Shown: piece after piece, positions 24,991-34,331 of the stretch | How the letters are laid out: every line of letters starts with the position of its first letter | How positions within the stretch are numbered: position 1 is the stretch's first letter | Source: Deltaproteobacteria bacterium | GTDB taxonomy: Bacteria > Myxococcota_A > Polyangia > Haliangiales > Haliangiaceae | DNA: 64,000 nucleotides | Direction: 5' to 3' | Assembly (NCBI GenBank): GCA_020630875.1 | Contig: JAHDIH010000006.1 | Coordinates: 124,001-188,000 of the forward strand | The notes under the pieces: generated by a model | Seen by the model: the letters and a program-made list of their open reading frames with translations, nothing else | The model's database searches: none | Told to the model about the DNA's origin: nothing | Position numbers and translations under genes: made by a program

Positions 24991-26508
24991 GTGCAACCTC
25001 CTAAAAAAGTATTGCTTCTCTGGAATCAAGTTGAAGATGACATTTATGAGAAGTGGCGCGACGCTGGCCCTCAAAAGCTGGATTGGAGTCCAGACAGGGA
25101 GGTACCAGACGTTGGTACAATAGCGGAGGAGATGGACGTAATGTTCAGAGCCATCAGGCGTGCGGGCTATGAGTTGCAAGTAGTCAATATCTTGGACGAT
25201 GTGGATCGGATTATCAGTGCGGTCAGACTCTTTCGACCAGATGTAGTGTTCAACCTGTGCGAATACTTCAACGATGAGTCCGCTCAAGAAGCCTGGGTTG
25301 CAGGACTACTGGAAATGCTTGGACAGGCGTTTACTGGGAATCCTCCCTTGACCTTGGCGACCTGCCAAAACAAGTACCGAACCAAGTTAATACTGGAAGC
25401 GGCAGGGCTTCCGACGTCACCTTATTTTATCGCAAGACCTAACAAGGTACGAAGTCACGCCGCTAGTCAGGAAAGAAACGACGTTGGCGACGTGGGCCCC
25501 GAGAGGACCGCGACCACGGAGTCCGCAGTCATTGGCCTTGCGCCGCCACCAGAGCAATCAATCCAAGCTGTCGTAGAATCACCGGCGTCTGTTGCACCGG
25601 TTGCCCTCGCAAGCGAAACGGCTGTACCGCAACAAGAGGGCAAGCCTACGGCTAGCTACTCTACCAAAGACGTTGACAACATTCCCATGGATCCAGAGGC
25701 TATCGACCATGAGCTGGACTTTCCGCTCATCGTTAAGCCTGGTATGGAAGACGCCTCGGGTGGTATTTCTCACAATTCAGTCGTTCACGATCAAGAATCT
25801 TTAGAAAAGCGGATTCGCCACATCTGGAAAGAATTTGAAATGCCAGCGCTTGTGGAAGAATACATTGACGGACGAGAAATCCATGCGGCGGTCATTGGTA
25901 ATCCTGGAACGGTGCTACCACTTTTTGAGATGGAGTTTGATGACTCAGAGTTTAATCCTGAGGAGGAGTGGCGTCCACAAATCATTTCGTTTAGGGCCAA
26001 ATGGGACCCACATAGTAAAGAGTTTTACACCATGGAAGCGGTCTGTCCGGCTCAAGATCTTGAACCAGAAATGGAAACGTACATTCGCGAAGTAGCGCTT
26101 GGAGCTTACAAAGCGATGGGATGTACAGATTACGCGCGCATCGACATGCGAATCGACGAAGAAGAAGATGAAGTTTACATCTTGGAAGTGAATCCCAACC
26201 CCGACCTCGTGGATGGTGCCGCATTTATGATGTGCGCTACTGCGAGTGGACGTACTTACACGCAAACCTTAAAAGAGATTCTAGACGGTGCGCTGGAGCG
26301 ATACAAGAAGAAGAAAGAAGCGATAGAGCGAGCGAAGGCGCAACTGCCAACGGATCAACTGCTGCGAGAATTTGTAGCTGGGGATAAGTTAGACAAAGTT
26401 GACATTGCGACTACCGGTGTTGCAGAGGAAGCTGAAGTTTCCGTCGAACGGACGATCGGTACGATAGAGTCTACTCCCGTGGTGGCGACCGACGGAGATT
26501 TAAGTTAG
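24991..26508 (+). CDS. ATP-grasp ligase related to D-Ala-D-Ala ligase, with a large insertion
   Basis: 505 residues, GTG start. Residues 1-150 (VVFNLCEYFNDESAQE, AFTGNPPLTLATCQNKYRTK) and 240-450 match the ATP-grasp D-Ala-D-Ala ligase-like fold: DFPLIVKPGMEDASGG with the ATP-binding Lys at about 249, ALVEEYIDGREI and the metal-binding YILEVNPNPDL. Residues 151-240 are a Pro/Ala/Val-rich, probably disordered insertion between the substrate and ATP lobes. The final 70 residues are charged helix. No cell-wall genes are nearby, so it may join other amino acids or peptides. Its stop shares TTAG with the opposing methyltransferase stop. Confidence 0.85.
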   Translation: MQPPKKVLLLWNQVEDDIYEKWRDAGPQKLDWSPDREVPDVGTIAEEMDVMFRAIRRAGYELQVVNILDDVDRIISAVRLFRPDVVFNLCEYFNDESAQEAWVAGLLEMLGQAFTGNPPLTLATCQNKYRTKLILEAAGLPTSPYFIARPNKVRSHAASQERNDVGDVGPERTATTESAVIGLAPPPEQSIQAVVESPASVAPVALASETAVPQQEGKPTASYSTKDVDNIPMDPEAIDHELDFPLIVKPGMEDASGGISHNSVVHDQESLEKRIRHIWKEFEMPALVEEYIDGREIHAAVIGNPGTVLPLFEMEFDDSEFNPEEEWRPQIISFRAKWDPHSKEFYTMEAVCPAQDLEPEMETYIREVALGAYKAMGCTDYARIDMRIDEEEDEVYILEVNPNPDLVDGAAFMMCATASGRTYTQTLKEILDGALERYKKKKEAIERAKAQLPTDQLLREFVAGDKLDKVDIATTGVAEEAEVSVERTIGTIESTPVVATDGDLS

Positions 26509-27164
26509 TTCCTGCGATAAGAGGCTATCAATCGATAGATAGGGGTATCTTCATAAGCGTCTACGACTTCTTCCCAGCTTTCACGCTTAAAGCCGAGCTT
26601 AAGTACTTCGTCTATAAATTCCTTTTCCAATGCGAAAGGAGGCGTTGTTTTCTTAGGCGATCCACAAGGACGGTGACGGGCAACGATAAGCAGTAGACCG
26701 TTGGGAGCGACGCAGCTGGCAATGCCTTGGAGCAGTTGCAAGCGGTGAGAGTCCGGAACGGCTTGCAGGGTGTAGACTTCGGAGACGAAATCGAAAGCTC
26801 CTAAGAAGTGAGAAGGGGGGGTGAAAAAATCTGCGACTTCGTATTCGATAGATGATTCTGGAAATCTCTCTTTTGCCATAGTTATCGCTTGCGGCGATAG
26901 GTCTGCAGCAGACACGTCGAGTCCAAGTGATGCGAGAAACTCCGCGTTGTCGCCCAGACCACATGCAACATCTAACGTTTTAGTTTTTGGTTTTAACGGA
27001 TTACGTTTTAACCATGAGACGAGCCACGGATTAGCTGATTTATCATCCCACGGTACTTCCATAGTGCCTTCAGCGGCCAGACGGTAGACTTCATGAAACC
27101 AGTCGGTAGGACTGTTATTCGCAACAGATGCTTTGAATTTTTCTTCTATTATTTTACGTGACAT
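26505..27164 (-). CDS. Class I SAM-dependent methyltransferase
   Basis: 219 residues. Motif I LDVACGLGDNAEFLASLG, motif II VSAADLSPQAI and DFVSEVYTLQAVP fit small-molecule methyltransferases of the TehB/thiopurine group. The opening SPTDWFHEVYRLAAEG and PWDDKSANPWLVSWLKRN resemble thiopurine/halide methyltransferases. Substrate unknown. Its ATG overlaps the stop of the DUF924 gene on the same strand, so the two are coupled. Confidence 0.88.
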   Translation of the reverse strand: MSRKIIEEKFKASVANNSPTDWFHEVYRLAAEGTMEVPWDDKSANPWLVSWLKRNPLKPKTKTLDVACGLGDNAEFLASLGLDVSAADLSPQAITMAKERFPESSIEYEVADFFTPPSHFLGAFDFVSEVYTLQAVPDSHRLQLLQGIASCVAPNGLLLIVARHRPCGSPKKTTPPFALEKEFIDEVLKLGFKRESWEEVVDAYEDTPIYRLIASYRRN

Positions 27165-27748
27165 TAGAAGCTACTTCCTTTTGTTTTCAAGAAATCTAGT
27201 TCTTCTTGAGTTGACTGGCGTTCTAGCAGTTCGTTGCGATGAGGGAATCTTCCGAAGCGCTCAATGATGTTTTGATGGGCAACTGCAAAGTTTAGATTTT
27301 TCGCTGCGGCTTGTCTCGTTTTCCCTTTGTATTGGTCGTGCAGAGACGTAAATCCTTGAACGCACATTTCTTGATACAAAATGTTTTCACTATGCATCAG
27401 CGGCATCAGAACAAACGCTCTGTAAGAGAATGGCAGGTCTTGCTCTTCGGGATGTTTAAGAGCTTCAAGACTTAGCGACATAGCAAGATCATCCGTAGCA
27501 AACATATCTGCGGTGCCGCGAAACATATTTCTGGGAAACTGGTCGAAAAGCACGATGGACGAGACAATCTCTAGGACGCTCTCTTTTGGTGGCGCCGCTC
27601 GTCGTTGCATATAGGTTTGTAAAAAACGTTCCCGAATAAGAGCGTCGAAGTGCGGATCCTTAGTAAACCAACGCTTTTGAAGTAGTTCCTCTGCAAGTCC
27701 ACTGTCGCTTAGTTGACCGAACCAAAAGTCTAATATTTCATTGCTCAC
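27164..27748 (-). CDS. DUF924 family protein
   Basis: 194 residues. ILDFWFG at the start, RWFTKDPHFDALIRERF, IVLFDQFPRNMFRGTADMFATD and FGRFPHRNELLERQSTQEE are the conserved stretches of this all-helical, TPR-like family. Function unestablished in the family. The match covers the full length. First gene of a two-gene unit with the methyltransferase. Confidence 0.93.
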   Translation of the reverse strand: MSNEILDFWFGQLSDSGLAEELLQKRWFTKDPHFDALIRERFLQTYMQRRAAPPKESVLEIVSSIVLFDQFPRNMFRGTADMFATDDLAMSLSLEALKHPEEQDLPFSYRAFVLMPLMHSENILYQEMCVQGFTSLHDQYKGKTRQAAAKNLNFAVAHQNIIERFGRFPHRNELLERQSTQEELDFLKTKGSSF

Positions 27749-27808
27749 CGTGCGACTTTGTTTGGAAAAGCAGGTGAATGCAATCTATATGTTCCAATTG
27801 TTTTTCTT

Positions 27809-27839
27809 TTGTCAACTGCTCTACAAACACTGATACAGT
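27809..27839 (+). promoter_or_regulatory. Candidate extended -10 promoter for the MFS gene
   Basis: TGATACAGT (27831-27839), with TTGTCA upstream (27809-27814). The same ACAC-TGATACAGT string precedes hpt at 62198-62206. Predicted leader only about 12 nt, without a Shine-Dalgarno. Confidence 0.4.
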
Positions 27840-27858
27840 GAGTTCGTCGTAGTTTTTA

Positions 27859-29022
27859 ATGCCTCCTTCAAAGCATATTCTTCCAGTAATCGTCTTCGCT
27901 CAATTCTGTTGCACTTCATTGTGGTTTGCCGGCAACGGGGTGATCCTAGATCTGATTGAAAGCTTTGGGCTCGCGGGTAATAGTCTTGGACACCTGACCG
28001 CCGCGGTTCAACTCGGCTTTATTCTTGGAACGTTGGTTTTTGCGGTGCTTACCATCTCAGACCGCTTTTCTCCGTCTAAGGTGTTTTTCTGCAGTGCTTT
28101 GATTGGAGGTCTTTTTAATTTGGCAGTTGTCTGGCAAGGAAACACCCAAACAAGCTTGTTGGTACTTCGATTTGTTACTGGCTTTTGTCTCGCTGGAATT
28201 TATCCTGTGGGGATGAAGATAGCAGCCGACTACTTCGACAAAAGTCTTGGCAAGTCACTCGGGTATCTGGTCGGTGCCTTGGTTCTTGGGACGGCATTCC
28301 CACACTTATTAAAAGGGATAAGCGGCAACTTGCCATGGAAAGTGGTTTTGTATGCGACTTCTTGTTTGGCTCTAGTCGGCGGTGTGTTGATGATTCTATT
28401 GGTGCCAAATGGACCTTATCGCAAGCAAGGCGAGGGATTTGATTTTTCAGCTTTTTGGACGATATTTAAAATTAAGAAGTTTCGCACTGCAGCTTTTGGC
28501 TACTTCGGACATATGTGGGAACTTTATGCATTTTGGGCTTTTGTGCCCCTCATGCTTGTGGCTTTTAGTAGCCGGCATGCCGGTGTCGCTTTCAACGTTC
28601 CGATAGTGTCTTTCCTGGTGATTGCGGGTGGTGGTTTGGCCTGTGTGGTTGGTGGCTACTTGGCGAATAAGAGTGATCCCAAGAAGGTCGCCATGTCGGC
28701 GCTTTTTTTGTCTGCAGGTTGTTGTCTTGCATCACCACTGATGTTTTTCGTTGCCAGTCCCATCCTGTTTGTCGTGTTTCTTTGTTTCTGGGGAGCCGTG
28801 GTGGTGGCGGATTCTCCTCTTTTCTCTACGTTGGTAGCCCAAAATGCAAAGGCTGAAATTAGAGGTACTGCGCTTACCATCGTTAACTCTATCGGTTTCT
28901 CGGTGACGATAGTGAGTATCCAATTGTTAAACGCAGCAAGCCAAAAGTTTGATTCTACAGCGATATACTCAGTTCTGGCTCTAGGACCAATCTTAGGATT
29001 GGTAGCATTGCGTCGCGACTGA
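27859..29022 (+). CDS. MFS transporter
   Basis: 387 residues with 12 predicted TM segments. FAQFCCTSLWFAGNGVI opens TM1; the loop 2-3 region has SDRFSPSKVFF and the sixth-seventh junction carries a basic loop (PNGPYRKQGEG). GFCLAGIYPVGMKIAADYF resembles the TM5 motif of the CynX/NNP branch of MFS_1. Substrate unknown. Its stop is 4 bp from the opposing gene. Confidence 0.9.
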   Translation: MPPSKHILPVIVFAQFCCTSLWFAGNGVILDLIESFGLAGNSLGHLTAAVQLGFILGTLVFAVLTISDRFSPSKVFFCSALIGGLFNLAVVWQGNTQTSLLVLRFVTGFCLAGIYPVGMKIAADYFDKSLGKSLGYLVGALVLGTAFPHLLKGISGNLPWKVVLYATSCLALVGGVLMILLVPNGPYRKQGEGFDFSAFWTIFKIKKFRTAAFGYFGHMWELYAFWAFVPLMLVAFSSRHAGVAFNVPIVSFLVIAGGGLACVVGGYLANKSDPKKVAMSALFLSAGCCLASPLMFFVASPILFVVFLCFWGAVVVADSPLFSTLVAQNAKAEIRGTALTIVNSIGFSVTIVSIQLLNAASQKFDSTAIYSVLALGPILGLVALRRD

Positions 29023-29026
29023 AAAT

Positions 29027-29947
29027 TTAGTCTGCGATTGAAAAGTCCACACGTTGGGCGTGATGGTCTGAGCCAAACTTTTGCAATATTCGTCGTGATT
29101 CGAGTGTGAGCCTGTCCCCAAAAAAGCAGAGATCAATTGGCAATCGTACGGGAAAGTCCCCCCATGTATTGAGTATACCGCTTCGGTAGTTGTCGGTTTG
29201 AAGTCCCGCATCCAACATGGGACGAAGTAGAGCGGCCCAAGGAGTGGCATTAAAGTCGCCAATGATGATTTGGTGTGGTTTGGCGTTGGTCGCCAACGTA
29301 CGGATTTGAGCTTGTTGCAGGCGTGCTCGGTCTGGGGAGACTGGCGGCATTAAATGAACACCAATGATTTCCAAACCGCGCAATGTCACGTTGATTGCCG
29401 GATAGTCTTCAAGCAGTGGAAAAGTGGGGGCGATGGAATGGTCGCTGCAAAGAGCAACACCAAACCCATCGGCTCGTGCGCGGTGAAAGCACGGCGCTGG
29501 AAAGCTGCTTTCGAGCCACGTCGCGAAGGTGGGAGTGACCTCAAAGAATAAAGATACGTCTGCGGCGCGTGCTGCAGATAGCTGGGGAGGAGTTAGCGAG
29601 GGATGCTTTTGTATGTTGTGAGCGAATACGGAGATTGCCGATTGGCCGTTAGGAGCATCACCACTCGTGGGGTAAGGAAGAAGAGGAATCAAGTAGCACC
29701 ACTGGCAAAGCACCACCGCAATCATGGTCTTTACGTTGCTGCGGATGCCGCAGGCGACAAATAGAAAGATGCCAACTGTAAATCCATGTACGCGAAAGTT
29801 AGCAAGAATCGAAAAGCCCCAAATCTCTGGAAACCACGTGCAACCAATGAGAACGATGCCGTAGGCAACGGTCGTGATGAATAAGACAATCGATGCCCAC
29901 TTTGGAAAAACGGCTACTTTGCCGTCAGCAGTCGATTGGGGCGCCAC
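29027..29947 (-). CDS. Membrane-anchored endonuclease/exonuclease/phosphatase-family protein
   Basis: 306 residues, GTG start. Three TM helices fill residues 15-90. The rest is an EEP-fold domain outside the membrane: VFAHNIQKHP, LEIIGVHLMPP, IIIGDFNATPW, LPIDLCFFG and FGSDHHAQRVDFSI, which supply the expected Asn, His and Asp residues of the active site. Such proteins hydrolyse phosphodiesters in DNA, lipids or nucleotides; which one is unknown. TGCTAAACA 6 nt before the start could be an extended -10. Confidence 0.85.
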   Translation of the reverse strand: MAPQSTADGKVAVFPKWASIVLFITTVAYGIVLIGCTWFPEIWGFSILANFRVHGFTVGIFLFVACGIRSNVKTMIAVVLCQWCYLIPLLPYPTSGDAPNGQSAISVFAHNIQKHPSLTPPQLSAARAADVSLFFEVTPTFATWLESSFPAPCFHRARADGFGVALCSDHSIAPTFPLLEDYPAINVTLRGLEIIGVHLMPPVSPDRARLQQAQIRTLATNAKPHQIIIGDFNATPWAALLRPMLDAGLQTDNYRSGILNTWGDFPVRLPIDLCFFGDRLTLESRRILQKFGSDHHAQRVDFSIAD

Positions 29948-30012
29948 GTTGAGTGTTTAGCACAAGAACGGGCTGGGTTTTCGCCGCCAAATAAAAATGG
30001 GGCCACCTCCAA

Positions 30013-30041
30013 TTGACAAATAGGTTGTAGATGGGCACTAT
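30013..30041 (+). promoter_or_regulatory. Promoter of tRNA-Asn
   Basis: Perfect -35 TTGACA (30013-30018), 17-nt spacer, weak -10 CACTAT (30036-30041), 12 nt before the tRNA 5' end. Confidence 0.55.
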
Positions 30042-30053
30042 TTTAAGCCTCAA

Positions 30054-30128
30054 TCCGGTGTAGCTCAGTGGTAGAGCAGGCGGCTGTTAACCGCCTGGTC
30101 GCAAGTTCGAGTCTTGCCGCCGGAGCCA
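30054..30128 (+). tRNA. tRNA-Asn (GTT), CCA encoded
   Basis: The acceptor arms TCCGGTG and CGCCGGA pair, with discriminator G and encoded CCA (30126-30128). D arm GCTCAGTGGTAGAGC, anticodon stem GGCGG/CCGCC with loop CTGTTAA (anticodon GTT at 30086-30088), and TTCGAGTC T-loop region are all present. No integrase lies nearby, so there is no sign of an integrated element using it as an attachment site. Confidence 0.97.
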
Positions 30129-30343
30129 AAAAAGTGCTGACCGTCCTTGGACTGTTGGCACTTTTGGTTTTCGTCGTCACTTTTGAGAACAGCGAGCCCG
30201 CATCCAGGAAGGTGGTTGAGGTCCGGTCACCCTATCGTTGCTGACCGCTGCTCATTTCTAATCGGCAATTTCGCTTGCCGTTGTCATACTATTGCGATAA
30301 ACGCGGGCGGCAGCTCGGCTGCGCTTAACAAAGGAATGATGAA

Positions 30344-32392
30344 GTGAAAGATTGGTTGTTTTACTTAGTGCCTGCAGCGGGAGCTGTTGGATTATTGGTT
30401 GCTTACCTCAAAGCATCTTGGATTTCGAAACAAGATCCAGGCAATGAGCGTATGGTGGAAATTTCCGGATACGTTGCTGAAGGTGCCATGGCGTTCCTCA
30501 AGCGCGAATACAAACTTCTCGGAATCTTTGTCGTTGTGGTAGCGGCGCTGCTTCTCGTAGCTAATCTTGGGGAATCAAGTGACACCCAGTTTAAAACGCC
30601 ACTTGTAGCAGTCTCCTTCATAGTAGGAGCGTTATGTTCAGCACTCGCGGGCTGGGCGGGAATGAAAGTCGCTACAAAAGCGAACATCCGTACGACTAAC
30701 GCAGCTCGTGAAGGACTTAATGGCGCGTTGAAGGTAGCTTTTTCTGGCGGAGCCGTCATGGGACTCAGCGTGGTGGGACTTGCGCTTCTAGGACTTGGTT
30801 CTCTCTTTGTTGTATACGGCAACTTTGGACTAGTTGATTCATTCGACAGCGTAAACGGACTGGACCACATTATCGTCGCAGCAACGGGTTTCTCCCTTGG
30901 TGCTTCGAGTATTGCTCTTTTTGCTCGCGTTGGCGGTGGTATTTTTACGAAGGCCGCTGATGTTGGCGCAGACCTTGTGGGTAAGGTGGAAGCTGGCATT
31001 CCAGAAGACGACCCTCGCAACCCTGCTACCATCGCTGACAATGTTGGTGACAACGTTGGTGACGTAGCTGGAATGGGTGCCGACCTATTCGAGTCCTACG
31101 TTGGTTCGATCATCGGAGCCATGGTTTTAGCGAACGGCTATTTCAACGCCGCTGTTCTTCCTCTTCTGATCGCTTCCGCAGGGATAATCGTCTCTGTAGC
31201 CTGCATTGGTCTGGTACGAGTAAAAGAAGGTGGAAACCCGCAACACGCACTGGATCGAGGTACATTCTCAGCGGCAGCAATCATGGTTCCCGTAATTTTT
31301 GGACTTTGCTATTGGCTACTTGAAACAGCGGGTCATGGCGCATGGTGGAAAACTGGCTTATCTGCGGTAGTAGGACTTGCATCAGGTATCGGCATTGGAC
31401 TGATTACTGAGCACTACACTGCTCTCGGCAAAGGCCCGGTAGCTGGTATCGCTAAGTCATCAGAACGTGGCGCAGCGCCAAATATCATCAGCGGAATCGC
31501 TGTAGGAATGGAATCGACACTAATTCCTATCGTACTTATTGTGGTTGCCATCATGGCTTCCTACGAACTAGCAGGTCTCTACGGTATTGCCATCGCGGCT
31601 CTGGGAATGCTTTCTACTACTGGCATCCAACTTGCGGTTGATGCCTACGGTCCTGTTGCAGATAACGCTGGCGGAATGGCTGAGATGTGCGAACTACCTC
31701 CAGAAGTTAGAGAGCGGACTGATAAACTTGATGCGGTAGGAAACACTACTGCTGCCATCGGCAAAGGATTCGCAATCGGGTCTGCTGCTCTAACGGCACT
31801 AGCGCTCTTCGCATCCTTCAGGATATTGGCAGGAATCACAACGATTGATATTTCAGAGCCCGCAGTGATGTCTGGACTGTTCATAGGGGCCATGCTTCCG
31901 TACTTGTTCTCTGCGTTGGCCATCAATGCAGTATCCTCGGCAGCAGATGCCATGATCGACGAAGTTCGTCGTCAGTTCCGTGAGATTCCAGGACTTCTTG
32001 AAGGTACGGGTAAAGCGGACTACGCCAAATGCGTAGACATTTCTACTGAAGCATCGCTTAAGAAAATGGTACTTCCGGGAACCTTAGCGATTGTAGTACC
32101 AGTAGCGGTTGGTTTCCTTTGGTCAAAGCTAGCTCTTGCTGGACTGATTGCTGGTGTTACCGTTTCCGGTGTGACGTTGGCTCTTTTCCAATCTAACGCA
32201 GGTGGCGCTTGGGATAATGCTAAGAAATTCATTGAAACCGGCGTCCATGGCGGCAAAGGTTCAGAAGCTCATCACGCAGCGATTCAAGGTGACACCGTTG
32301 GGGATCCTCTGAAAGATACCTCGGGACCATCGCTTAATATCTTGGTGAAACTTATTAGTGTTGTAGCCCTCGTTATCGCCCCAATGCTTTAA
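30344..32392 (+). CDS. hppA: Membrane-bound ion-pumping pyrophosphatase
   Basis: Hydrolyses pyrophosphate to pump H+ or Na+ across the cytoplasmic membrane. 682 residues with about 16 TM segments. Active-site stretches: [45 protein letters not shown], and [27 protein letters not shown] has Ala where K+-independent enzymes have Lys, so it is predicted K+-dependent. Start is GTG 30344 with AAGGA upstream. It follows tRNA-Asn by 215 bp. Coupling ion cannot be fixed by eye. Confidence 0.96.
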   Translation: MKDWLFYLVPAAGAVGLLVAYLKASWISKQDPGNERMVEISGYVAEGAMAFLKREYKLLGIFVVVVAALLLVANLGESSDTQFKTPLVAVSFIVGALCSALAGWAGMKVATKANIRTTNAAREGLNGALKVAFSGGAVMGLSVVGLALLGLGSLFVVYGNFGLVDSFDSVNGLDHIIVAATGFSLGASSIALFARVGGGIFTKAADVGADLVGKVEAGIPEDDPRNPATIADNVGDNVGDVAGMGADLFESYVGSIIGAMVLANGYFNAAVLPLLIASAGIIVSVACIGLVRVKEGGNPQHALDRGTFSAAAIMVPVIFGLCYWLLETAGHGAWWKTGLSAVVGLASGIGIGLITEHYTALGKGPVAGIAKSSERGAAPNIISGIAVGMESTLIPIVLIVVAIMASYELAGLYGIAIAALGMLSTTGIQLAVDAYGPVADNAGGMAEMCELPPEVRERTDKLDAVGNTTAAIGKGFAIGSAALTALALFASFRILAGITTIDISEPAVMSGLFIGAMLPYLFSALAINAVSSAADAMIDEVRRQFREIPGLLEGTGKADYAKCVDISTEASLKKMVLPGTLAIVVPVAVGFLWSKLALAGLIAGVTVSGVTLALFQSNAGGAWDNAKKFIETGVHGGKGSEAHHAAIQGDTVGDPLKDTSGPSLNILVKLISVVALVIAPML

Positions 32393-32429
32393 GCTCGACA
32401 GTTTGCCCGTGGGCGTCGTTATGCTCGGC

Positions 32430-32588
32430 CTCGTGACCACCAGGTCACGTCGGCTGCGTTGGCCGACTGGCCAACCTCACAAGCCTCGCCCACGACCAAA
32501 CTGACTTCGCTTATGTTTGCGTGATTGCTTGGTGGCTTCGGCCACCAAGCTTTTTGCATTTTGCTGTTGGGGGTGGCGTGGCAGTTTG
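32430..32588 (+). repeat. Structured repeat, copy 1
   Basis: First of two copies offset by exactly 176 bp; 7 differences over the 128-bp core (32430-32557). Contents: GTGACC-ACCA-GGTCAC hairpin (32433-32448), GTTGGCC-GACT-GGCCAAC hairpin (32458-32475), which competes with GTCGGC/GCCGAC (32449-32454, 32462-32467), and a terminator hairpin. The trailing GGTGGCGTGG-AGTTTG is also shared with copy 2. Confidence 0.9.
32527..32555 (+). terminator. UUCG-capped terminator in repeat copy 1
   Basis: GCTTGGTGGC, TTCG loop, GCCACCAAGC, TTTTT: a perfect 10-bp stem. It could terminate hppA. Confidence 0.9.
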
Positions 32589-32605
32589 GCCTATCCGAAG
32601 TGTAT

Positions 32606-32764
32606 CTCGTGACCACCCGGTCGCGTCAGCTGCGTTGGCCGACTGGCCAACTTCACAAGCCTCGCCCACAACCAGACTGACTTCGCTTGTGTTTGCGTGA
32701 TTGCTTGGTGGCTTCGGCCACCAAGCTTTTTGCTTTTGGGGGGGATGGGTGGCGTGGTAGTTTG
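32606..32764 (+). repeat. Structured repeat, copy 2
   Basis: Copy of 32430-32588. The first hairpin changes one A-U pair to G-U (GTGACC/GGTCGC), so pairing is kept. The GTTGGCC/GGCCAAC hairpin and terminator are identical, while the competing stem gains a mismatch. It ends 8 bp before the alpha/beta hydrolase start, so that gene must be transcribed through or from within it. Confidence 0.9.
32703..32731 (+). terminator. UUCG-capped terminator in repeat copy 2
   Basis: Identical to the copy 1 hairpin: 10-bp stem, TTCG loop and T5. It lies 41 bp before the next start codon. Confidence 0.88.
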
Positions 32765-32772
32765 ACCGACCT

Positions 32773-33534
32773 ATGCCGAAGTCACCATCTCGTTTGGCCC
32801 TGCTTGGAGAGTTACGAGCACCGCTGGAATTTTCTTGCGGTATGATTCATGCGTTGCGTAAGCCCAAAAAGAGTTTGGTTGCAGCTCCACCAATCATTGT
32901 GTTTCCGGGATTTGGTTTTGGGGACGATTCAACCCATAAGCTCAGAACGTACCTCCAGCGATGCGGGGCACCAAACGTTCAAGGATGGAAGCAAGGGAAA
33001 AATCTTGCAGGGCTTGATATTAAAGTTGGTCCGGAAGCTATCAGCAAGGGGTGGAACATTGATTTAGAGCGTCCTTACAATGGAGAAGGGGGAGTGGCGG
33101 CGCTATGCGACAAGCTCGCAGTTCATGTCAGAAACGAGTCTGAAAGGTTAAATAAAAAGGTCGCACTTGTCGGGTGGAGTCTCGGCGGTTACGTGGCGCG
33201 AGAAGTAGCTCGAGATTTACCAGAGTGCGTCGATAGGGTAATCACATTCGGTACGCCAGTGTTGGGGGGACCGAAATATACTGCGGCGGCATCTAAGTTT
33301 TCAGCTCGGGGCATGGACTTAGATTGGATAGAGCAGTCGGTGCTGGAGCGCTACAAGAAGCCTATTGTCGTGCCGGTAACCGCTATTGTTTCCAAGAACG
33401 ATGGCATCGTTGACTACTCCGCTTCAGTCGAGAGTCGCTCGCCTCAAATAGAAGTGATAGAAATATCAGCTTCTCATTTGGGCATGGGTTTTAATCCTAC
33501 CGTATGGAAACATGTTGCAGAGTCGCTTCGATAG
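32773..33534 (+). CDS. Alpha/beta hydrolase
   Basis: 253 residues. The nucleophile elbow is GWSLGG (Ser136); SKNDGIVDYS supplies the acid and SASHLGMGF the His, completing the triad. PPIIVFPGFGFGDDS is the oxyanion-hole strand. The layout fits lipase/esterase or PGAP1-like hydrolases acting on lipids. No signal peptide. No Shine-Dalgarno is visible. The sequence around its start (CTATGCCGAAG) resembles the end of repeat copy 1 (CTATCCGAAG), so the start region was probably part of the duplicated segment. Confidence 0.82.
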   Translation: MPKSPSRLALLGELRAPLEFSCGMIHALRKPKKSLVAAPPIIVFPGFGFGDDSTHKLRTYLQRCGAPNVQGWKQGKNLAGLDIKVGPEAISKGWNIDLERPYNGEGGVAALCDKLAVHVRNESERLNKKVALVGWSLGGYVAREVARDLPECVDRVITFGTPVLGGPKYTAAASKFSARGMDLDWIEQSVLERYKKPIVVPVTAIVSKNDGIVDYSASVESRSPQIEVIEISASHLGMGFNPTVWKHVAESLR

Positions 33535-33548
33535 CAGACAAACGACAA

Positions 33549-33572
33549 GAGGCTGCCCAGGAAGGCAGCCTC
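33549..33572. terminator. Hairpin between convergent genes
   Basis: GAGGCTGCC, CAGGAA, GGCAGCCTC: a perfect 9-bp stem 14 bp after the hydrolase stop and 24 bp before the opposing stop. There is no T run on either side, so termination strength is uncertain. Confidence 0.55.
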
Positions 33573-33596
33573 CAACAATAACTTATATTCTTGGAC

Positions 33597-34226
33597 TTAA
33601 AGTCCGATGACTTGATCGATAGCGTCGCACTCTGTTGCTTGTGGGTCGTAATAAACGCAAATGATAATATTGGCAGGACTTCCATCGGTAAGAGGAATTG
33701 CCATGTCATCACAATCTAACGTGTGCAGAGCACGGGTGCAGTCGCCGATGGTGGTAGAAAGGGCTACGCGTTCCGCCGCGGAAGTTGTATCGATTGCAGC
33801 TTCGTAACGGTTTACCTCGTCAAGGAAGCATTGATTGTAGTTGAAAGTCGAAGGGCAGGTATCAATAGAAGGATGCATGCATTGTTCGTCGGCAAACTTA
33901 CGCTCATCGCACAGACCTTGCGCCATTCGCTCCGCCAAGAACAACGAAGGTTCGGCGCACAGTCCTTGAGTGGCGCCCCCACCATCTACGCAATCCAAGT
34001 CTGACGCACAGAACGCGCGATTTTCTGGGGCCGGATTTCCACCGCAACTGTCGCCTAGGTCGGCCCAAGGCTTGCAGATTCGTGAGTTGTCTGCGGCCCA
34101 ACCGCAAAATGCGTTGCTGCAATCTGAGTCGGCGACGCATTCGCTCGCCGGCGGGGTACTAGGGGTGTCAGATAAATCGCACGCACCTGCAAGTAACAAT
34201 AGTAAGGGGAGTTGAGTGTAATTCAT
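33597..34226 (-). CDS. Cysteine-rich lipoprotein
   Basis: 209 residues from the ATG at 34226: MNYTQLPLLLLLAGAC with lipobox AGAC (Cys16). The mature protein has many Cys in short motifs (ECVADSDCSNAFCGW, DSCGGN, FCASDLDCVDGGG, GLCDERKF, QCMHPSIDTCP) typical of disulfide-rich surface lipoproteins in Myxococcota. No enzymatic motif. A start five codons upstream (34241) would lengthen the signal without benefit. Confidence 0.82.
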   Translation of the reverse strand: MNYTQLPLLLLLAGACDLSDTPSTPPASECVADSDCSNAFCGWAADNSRICKPWADLGDSCGGNPAPENRAFCASDLDCVDGGGATQGLCAEPSLFLAERMAQGLCDERKFADEQCMHPSIDTCPSTFNYNQCFLDEVNRYEAAIDTTSAAERVALSTTIGDCTRALHTLDCDDMAIPLTDGSPANIIICVYYDPQATECDAIDQVIGL

Positions 34227-34331
34227 GACGCGCTGTACCAAGGTGCTTTGGTTTTGGCAATGGTAAATTACCAGATCACCTGAGAAGAGCGTTTTGGGGC
34301 GAGTTTTCTTATCTTTGGGCGGTTTTTGTGT

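Noticed and set aside
30054..30128. Integration site of a genomic island at the tRNA
   Set aside because: No duplicated tRNA 3' end and no integrase found nearby; flanking genes are housekeeping.
32393..32772. CRISPR array
   Set aside because: Only two copies, each 128 bp or more with internal hairpins; no short spacers and no cas genes.
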